Positions 60,463 through 64,000 of a DNA stretch of 64,000 nt are shown here, piece after piece. The stretch's first letter is position 1; the number at the start of each line of letters is the position of its first letter. Origin of the DNA: Parvibaculum sp041688015 (GTDB lineage Bacteria > Pseudomonadota > Alphaproteobacteria > Parvibaculales > Parvibaculaceae); NCBI GenBank assembly GCA_041688015.1, contig JBDNIY010000012.1, forward strand, positions 1 through 64,000. Direction: 5' to 3'. Under the pieces are notes generated by a model. That model saw nothing but the letters and a program-made list of their open reading frames with translations. It was not told the origin of the DNA and ran no database searches. Position numbers and translations under genes: made by a program.

Positions 60463-61218
60463 ATGGCTGTCGCTTTGGTCACAGGAGCCGCCCGGCGGAT
60501 AGGGCGCGAGATTGCATTGGCGCTGGCCGATGACGGCTATGATCTGGCGCTGACCATCCGGCCTAATAGCGCCGATCAGGACGGGGCGACGCTTGCCCGC
60601 GATATTGAAGAGCGTGGCGTGAAGGTCAAGATTCTGGCCGCCGATCTGGGCGAGCCCGCAATGCTTGAAAAGCTCATCCCTGACGCCCGTGCTGCGCTCG
60701 GCCCGGTCAGCCTACTCGTCAACAATGCCTCGATTTTTGAAGCTGATGACGCCACCTCCATGAGCTATGCCTCCTGGAGCGAGCATATGGACGTGAATCT
60801 GCGCGCGCCCGCCTTCCTCGCCCGCGCGCTGCACGCTCAATTGCCTGCAACGGGCGGCAATATCATCAACATCATCGATCAGCGCGTCTGGCGGCCTAAT
60901 CCGATGTTCTTTTCCTATACGATCAGCAAAATGGCGCTCTGGGACATGACGCAAGTGATGGCGCAAGCCTTTGCGCCCCATCTGCGCGTCAATGGCATCG
61001 GGCCGGGCCCGACACTGGCCAGCACTCACCAAAGCGCCGCCGACTTTGCCCATGAGCTGGCCGCCACACCGCTGCAACGCGGAACCACGCCGCACGAAAT
61101 CTGCGCTGCCATCCGCTTTATCCTTGCCTCACCCGCCATGACGGGGCAGATGATCGCATTGGATGGCGGACAGCATCTGGCATGGCGGACGCCAGATATA
61201 ATCGGAAAATCCGGGTGA
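60463..61218 (+). CDS. Short-chain dehydrogenase, pteridine-reductase-like (FolM-like)
   Basis: SDR enzyme of 251 aa: cofactor motif VTGAARRIGREIALALADDG, an Arg after the second strand (TIRPNSAD) that suggests NADPH, NNASIF, and the active-site region NIINIIDQRVWRPNPMFFSY followed by TISKMALWD, where the usual Tyr-x3-Lys is YTISK. The TGAARRIG start and position directly before folB (49 bases) point to a dihydromonapterin/pteridine reductase. Serine of the catalytic triad seems replaced by Asp in IIDQRVW, which is also a pteridine-reductase trait. The substrate is inferred. Confidence 0.87.
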   Translation: MAVALVTGAARRIGREIALALADDGYDLALTIRPNSADQDGATLARDIEERGVKVKILAADLGEPAMLEKLIPDARAALGPVSLLVNNASIFEADDATSMSYASWSEHMDVNLRAPAFLARALHAQLPATGGNIINIIDQRVWRPNPMFFSYTISKMALWDMTQVMAQAFAPHLRVNGIGPGPTLASTHQSAADFAHELAATPLQRGTTPHEICAAIRFILASPAMTGQMIALDGGQHLAWRTPDIIGKSG

Positions 61219-61267
61219 CATTTTCGCTTTCACCCCCCATATGCCTCTTTTGCCGGGAAACACCTTG

Positions 61268-61675
61268 ATGTCCCAACCTGAAAACGTCTCACCTTTAAAA
61301 ATCGCCGATGCCCCGCGCGCCGCGCGCTCCACGCGCCAAGTGTTCGTGCACGACCTGCGGCTGGAGGCCCATATCGGCGTCTATGCGCATGAGCACAACC
61401 GAACACAACCCATTCGGGTCAATGTCGATCTAACCGTGCTGGAAACCACCCACGGCGACAGTCTGGCCAATGTCGTGTGCTACGAAACGGTGGTGAACGA
61501 GATCAAAGCCATCGTCGCGCGAGGCCACCTCAATCTGGTGGAAACGCTGGCCGAAGAGATCGCCAGCCAGTGCCTTAAAGATGAGCGCGTCAGCCTAGCG
61601 CGCATCCGGGTGGAGAAACTTGCTGCCATCACCGAAGCCGCCAGCGTCGGGGTTGAAATAGAGCGTACAAAATGA
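61268..61675 (+). CDS. folB: Dihydroneopterin aldolase
   Basis: Cleaves dihydroneopterin to hydroxymethyl-dihydropterin in folate synthesis; 135 aa from ATG 61268 (61241 adds nine residues). Family blocks: VFVHDLRLEAHIGVYAHEHN (GVYxxE-type start), RVNVDLTVLETTHGDSLANV, CYETVVNEIKAIVARGHLNL, VETLAEEIASQCLKDERVS and the lysine in IRVEKLAAITEAASVGVEIE. It lies just after the FolM-like reductase, so the pair forms a small pterin operon. The rest of the folate pathway is not in this window. Confidence 0.93.
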   Translation: MSQPENVSPLKIADAPRAARSTRQVFVHDLRLEAHIGVYAHEHNRTQPIRVNVDLTVLETTHGDSLANVVCYETVVNEIKAIVARGHLNLVETLAEEIASQCLKDERVSLARIRVEKLAAITEAASVGVEIERTK

Positions 61676-62074
61676 ATGTTTTGCCATTGGCAAACAGGCT
61701 CGAAACCGGCAATAAGATCAACGGTTTGGAAAATCTAGCGCCGCCTACGGAGCTTTTGTGCACAGCAAGATTGTTTGAAAAAAACCAGCAATTTCAACGG
61801 TTCATGACGGTTTGACGGCATTTGTGACGGACTCTCACTAGAGAAAACATCAATGATAACAACATGTTATATTTTACGCTAAAATGAACCCATGAGCCGG
61901 TCGGGTTTTTGTGACAGATCGCAGCGCCATTCGTGGCTAAGGATTTCAACACATTTATCCACAGGCCCAAGGCCCATATGGGGGCAAATCCACGGGTTCT
62001 GGCTTAGGCTTGTGCAAACGAGGCCATGAGATGGCACAAAATGACCTGATCAGACCAAAGCCAAGACCAAGATA
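61676..62074. other. Intergenic region with one DnaA-box match
   Basis: About 400 bases between folB and uvrC. A perfect TTATCCACA lies at 61955-61963 and an AT-rich stretch at about 61850-61890 (AATGATAACAACATGTTATA), but there is no box cluster. I see no gene or clear terminator. It should contain the uvrC promoter. Confidence 0.5.
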
Positions 62075-64000
62075 ATGACCGACGAGGACCAGAAAGAGCC
62101 AAAGGAGCCCGATTTCGACACGCCCGACAACGCAGCCCCATCCCGCGTGACGCCGGACAGCGTGAGGGAGGTGGCACGTCCCAAGGCCCCCAAGCGGCCG
62201 CTACCCCAGGAGAGCGACGCCTCGACGGGCGCGGTCCTGATCGCGGAAAAGGTCAAGATCCTACCCGACAGCCCCGGCGTCTATCGCATGTTTGGCCGCG
62301 ACGGCGAGGTCCTCTATGTCGGCAAGGCCCGCAACCTAAAAAAACGCGTAGCCAATTATGCCAAGATGACCGGCCATTCCAACCGCATCGCCCGCATGAT
62401 TATGGCAACCACGGCGATGGAATTCATCACCACCGCGACCGAAACCGACGCGCTGCTGCTCGAAGCCAATCTCATCAAACGCCTAAAGCCGCGTTATAAC
62501 GTGCTGATGCGGGACGACAAATCGTTCCCCTATATTTTGCTCACCAGCGATCATGGTTTTCCACAAGTCATCAAGCATCGCGGCGCCCGGTCGCGCAAAG
62601 GCGACTACTTTGGCCCATTTGCCAATGCAGGCGCAGTCAACGCCACACTAAACGCGTTACAGAAGGTTTTTCTGCTGCGTTCTTGTTCTGATAACGTCTT
62701 TGAAAGCCGCACGCGCCCCTGTCTGCTTTATCAGATCAAGCGCTGCAGCGCGCCTTGCACGGGCGAGATAGCCAGCGAAGATTATACAGCACTGGTCGCA
62801 GAAGCGCGTGACTTTTTGCGTGGACGCTCGCGCAAGATGCAGCGTGAACTTGTCGGCAAAATGGAAGAAGCTTCAACCGCCCTCGATTTTGAACGGGCCG
62901 TGATCTATCGCGACCGCATCCGCGCGTTGACACAAGTGCAGCAGCATCAGGGCATCAACCCGCGAACATTGACCGAAGCTGATCTTTTCGCTGCCTATCA
63001 GGAAGGCGGTCAGACCTGCATTCAAGTGTTCTTCTTCCGCGCTGGGCAGAACTGGGGCAACCGCGCTTATTTTCCGCGCCACGACAAAGACCTCGAAGCC
63101 AGCGACGTGCTCGATGCTTTCCTCGCGCAATTTTATGAAGACCGCCATCCACCGCGCCTTGTGCTGCTGAGCCATGATGTGGCCGGACGCGCATTGCTCG
63201 CCGAAGCGCTTTCGATCATCGCGGGCCGCAAGGTCGCCGTCGGGCGGCCTCAGCGTGGCGAGAAGCACGAGTTGGTCGCCCACGCCATGACCAATGCACG
63301 CGAAGCGCTGGGGCGGCGAATGGCTGAAAATTCCTCACAACGCAAATTGCTGGAAGGCGTCGCAGAAGTTTTTGGCTTGCCTGAAACGCCACAGCGCATT
63401 GAGGTCTATGACAACAGCCACATCTCTGGCACTCACGCGGTCGGCGGCATGGTGGTGGCCGGGCCTGAAGGCTTCATGAAGGCGCAATATCGAAAATTCA
63501 ACATCAAGAGCGAAATCGCAGACGGCGACGACTACGCCATGATGCGCGAAGTGCTGACGCGGCGTTTTTCACGCCTGTTGAAAGAAAGCGAACCGCGCCC
63601 CGACGCAGCCGAGACAGACGATCCATCGCATCATCCGCCAGACTGGCCCGATCTCATTTTGATCGATGGTGGCGCAGGGCAGTTGAAAGTAGCTGTTGAA
63701 GTGCTGGCCGACCTCGGCATCGACAGCGTAGTGCCCGTCGGCATCGCCAAAGGCCCCGAACGCGATGCGGGCCGCGAGCGTTTTTTCATGCAAGGCCGCC
63801 GCGACTTCATGATGGAACCGCGCAATCCCGTGCTTTACTACCTCCAGCGCCTGCGCGACGAGGTGCATCGCTATGCCATCGGCAGCCATCGTGCGCGCCG
63901 CTCCAAAGCCATTGGCGTCAATCCGCTGGACGAAGTGCCCGGCGTCGGCCCCGGTCGCAAACGCGCGCTGCTGCAGCATTTTGGCTCTGCCCGCGCCGTG
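62075..64000 (+). CDS. uvrC: UvrABC excinuclease subunit C (runs off the window end)
   Basis: Dual-incision nuclease of nucleotide excision repair. From ATG 62075 the frame is open for 642 codons to the window edge. After a Pro/Asp-rich N-terminal extension of about 60 residues comes the GIY-YIG domain (LPDSPGVYRMFGRDGEVLYV, GKARNLKKRVANYAKM), a cysteine motif region (CLLYQIKRCSAPCTGEI), the UVR domain, the RNase H-like C-terminal nuclease (IEVYDNSHISGTHAVGGMVV with its catalytic Asp; LILIDGGAGQLKVAV) and the start of the helix-hairpin-helix (DEVPGVGPGRKRALLQHFG). The stop codon is beyond base 64000. No frame breaks are seen. Confidence 0.96.
   Translation, partial: MTDEDQKEPKEPDFDTPDNAAPSRVTPDSVREVARPKAPKRPLPQESDASTGAVLIAEKVKILPDSPGVYRMFGRDGEVLYVGKARNLKKRVANYAKMTGHSNRIARMIMATTAMEFITTATETDALLLEANLIKRLKPRYNVLMRDDKSFPYILLTSDHGFPQVIKHRGARSRKGDYFGPFANAGAVNATLNALQKVFLLRSCSDNVFESRTRPCLLYQIKRCSAPCTGEIASEDYTALVAEARDFLRGRSRKMQRELVGKMEEASTALDFERAVIYRDRIRALTQVQQHQGINPRTLTEADLFAAYQEGGQTCIQVFFFRAGQNWGNRAYFPRHDKDLEASDVLDAFLAQFYEDRHPPRLVLLSHDVAGRALLAEALSIIAGRKVAVGRPQRGEKHELVAHAMTNAREALGRRMAENSSQRKLLEGVAEVFGLPETPQRIEVYDNSHISGTHAVGGMVVAGPEGFMKAQYRKFNIKSEIADGDDYAMMREVLTRRFSRLLKESEPRPDAAETDDPSHHPPDWPDLILIDGGAGQLKVAVEVLADLGIDSVVPVGIAKGPERDAGRERFFMQGRRDFMMEPRNPVLYYLQRLRDEVHRYAIGSHRARRSKAIGVNPLDEVPGVGPGRKRALLQHFGSARAV

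Noticed and set aside
61955..61963. Perfect DnaA box TTATCCACA near an AT-rich stretch before uvrC, as a possible replication origin
   Set aside because: Only one box is present, there is no cluster and no origin-linked genes (dnaA, hemE, gidA/parAB of the chromosome) are adjacent; a single match is expected by chance.

Overview
This window looks like chromosomal DNA of an alphaproteobacterium. The base composition is GC-rich. RpoD, DnaG, CarAB, GreA and Dps are in the alphaproteobacterial style, and the DnaG has lost most of its zinc ligands, a form I associate with Rhizobiales-like lineages. A mitochondrial-fission-ELM1-type gene is also present. The DNA between genes is crowded with palindromic repeats of several families, which is typical of many alphaproteobacteria. 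I cannot fix the order or genus from the sequence alone.

Layout. 0-5.5 kb: lipA, then thiD-tenA, then a TPP riboswitch leading a small unknown gene and the thiY-thiZ-thiX importer; this is a thiamin salvage block. 5.6-9.7 kb: a DUF4202 gene, then a LysR regulator divergent from metE (cobalamin-independent methionine synthase). 9.7-12.6 kb: a decayed zone with IS21 and IS3 scraps and a deleted pyrC around mnmA, whose 3' end carries a 20-bp tandem duplication that shifts the frame. 13-15.5 kb: a DUF3489 / DUF2924 / large serine recombinase cassette beside tRNA-Ile2(CAU). 16-18.4 kb: a SIMPL-domain exported protein and an orphan ParA plus ribbon-helix-helix partner with short direct repeats upstream. 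19-31.5 kb: housekeeping genes (SAM methyltransferase, rpoD, dnaG, yqeY-like, carA, carB, greA), with a DUF559 nuclease gene wedged between carA and carB inside two copies of a composite palindromic repeat.

31.7-40.3 kb: an Lrp-type regulator divergent from a three-gene unit (ELM1-like, 2OG-Fe(II) oxygenase, a 657-aa unknown). A cell-surface style patch follows (frameshifted glycosyltransferase, FkbM methyltransferase). This patch is littered with relics: a decayed peroxiredoxin start and a decayed copy of the 3' end of the 657-aa gene. An HNH nuclease with an overlapping small gene closes it. 40.4-44.8 kb: peroxiredoxin, thioredoxin reductase, a HAD phosphatase, Dps and aspartate aminotransferase; Prx/TrxB/Dps form a peroxide-defence neighbourhood. 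44.9-48.6 kb: a PaiB-like flavoprotein, two tandem TetR regulators, a methyltransferase and a PH-domain membrane protein. 49.2-52.7 kb: a single-chain MmeI-like restriction-modification enzyme between REP palindromes. 53-64 kb: an EamA transporter, uvrB, several broken small genes (GFA family, a membrane protein with an amber codon, a 5'-truncated Rossmann gene), a BioF2/CelD-like acyltransferase, an SDR plus folB pterin pair, and uvrC running off the end.

The most interesting signals are four. First, a family of interspersed elements has a conserved G-rich frame in which each copy carries a different short perfect hairpin (four copies seen), and a DUF559 nuclease gene sits between 86-bp direct repeats of it. 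Second, paired gene relics around the FkbM/glycosyltransferase patch record a duplication-deletion history. Third, the mnmA frameshift is caused by an exact 20-bp duplication. Fourth, there is an orphan ParA-RHH module with candidate iterons. All functional statements rest on reading the sequence; no searches were run.
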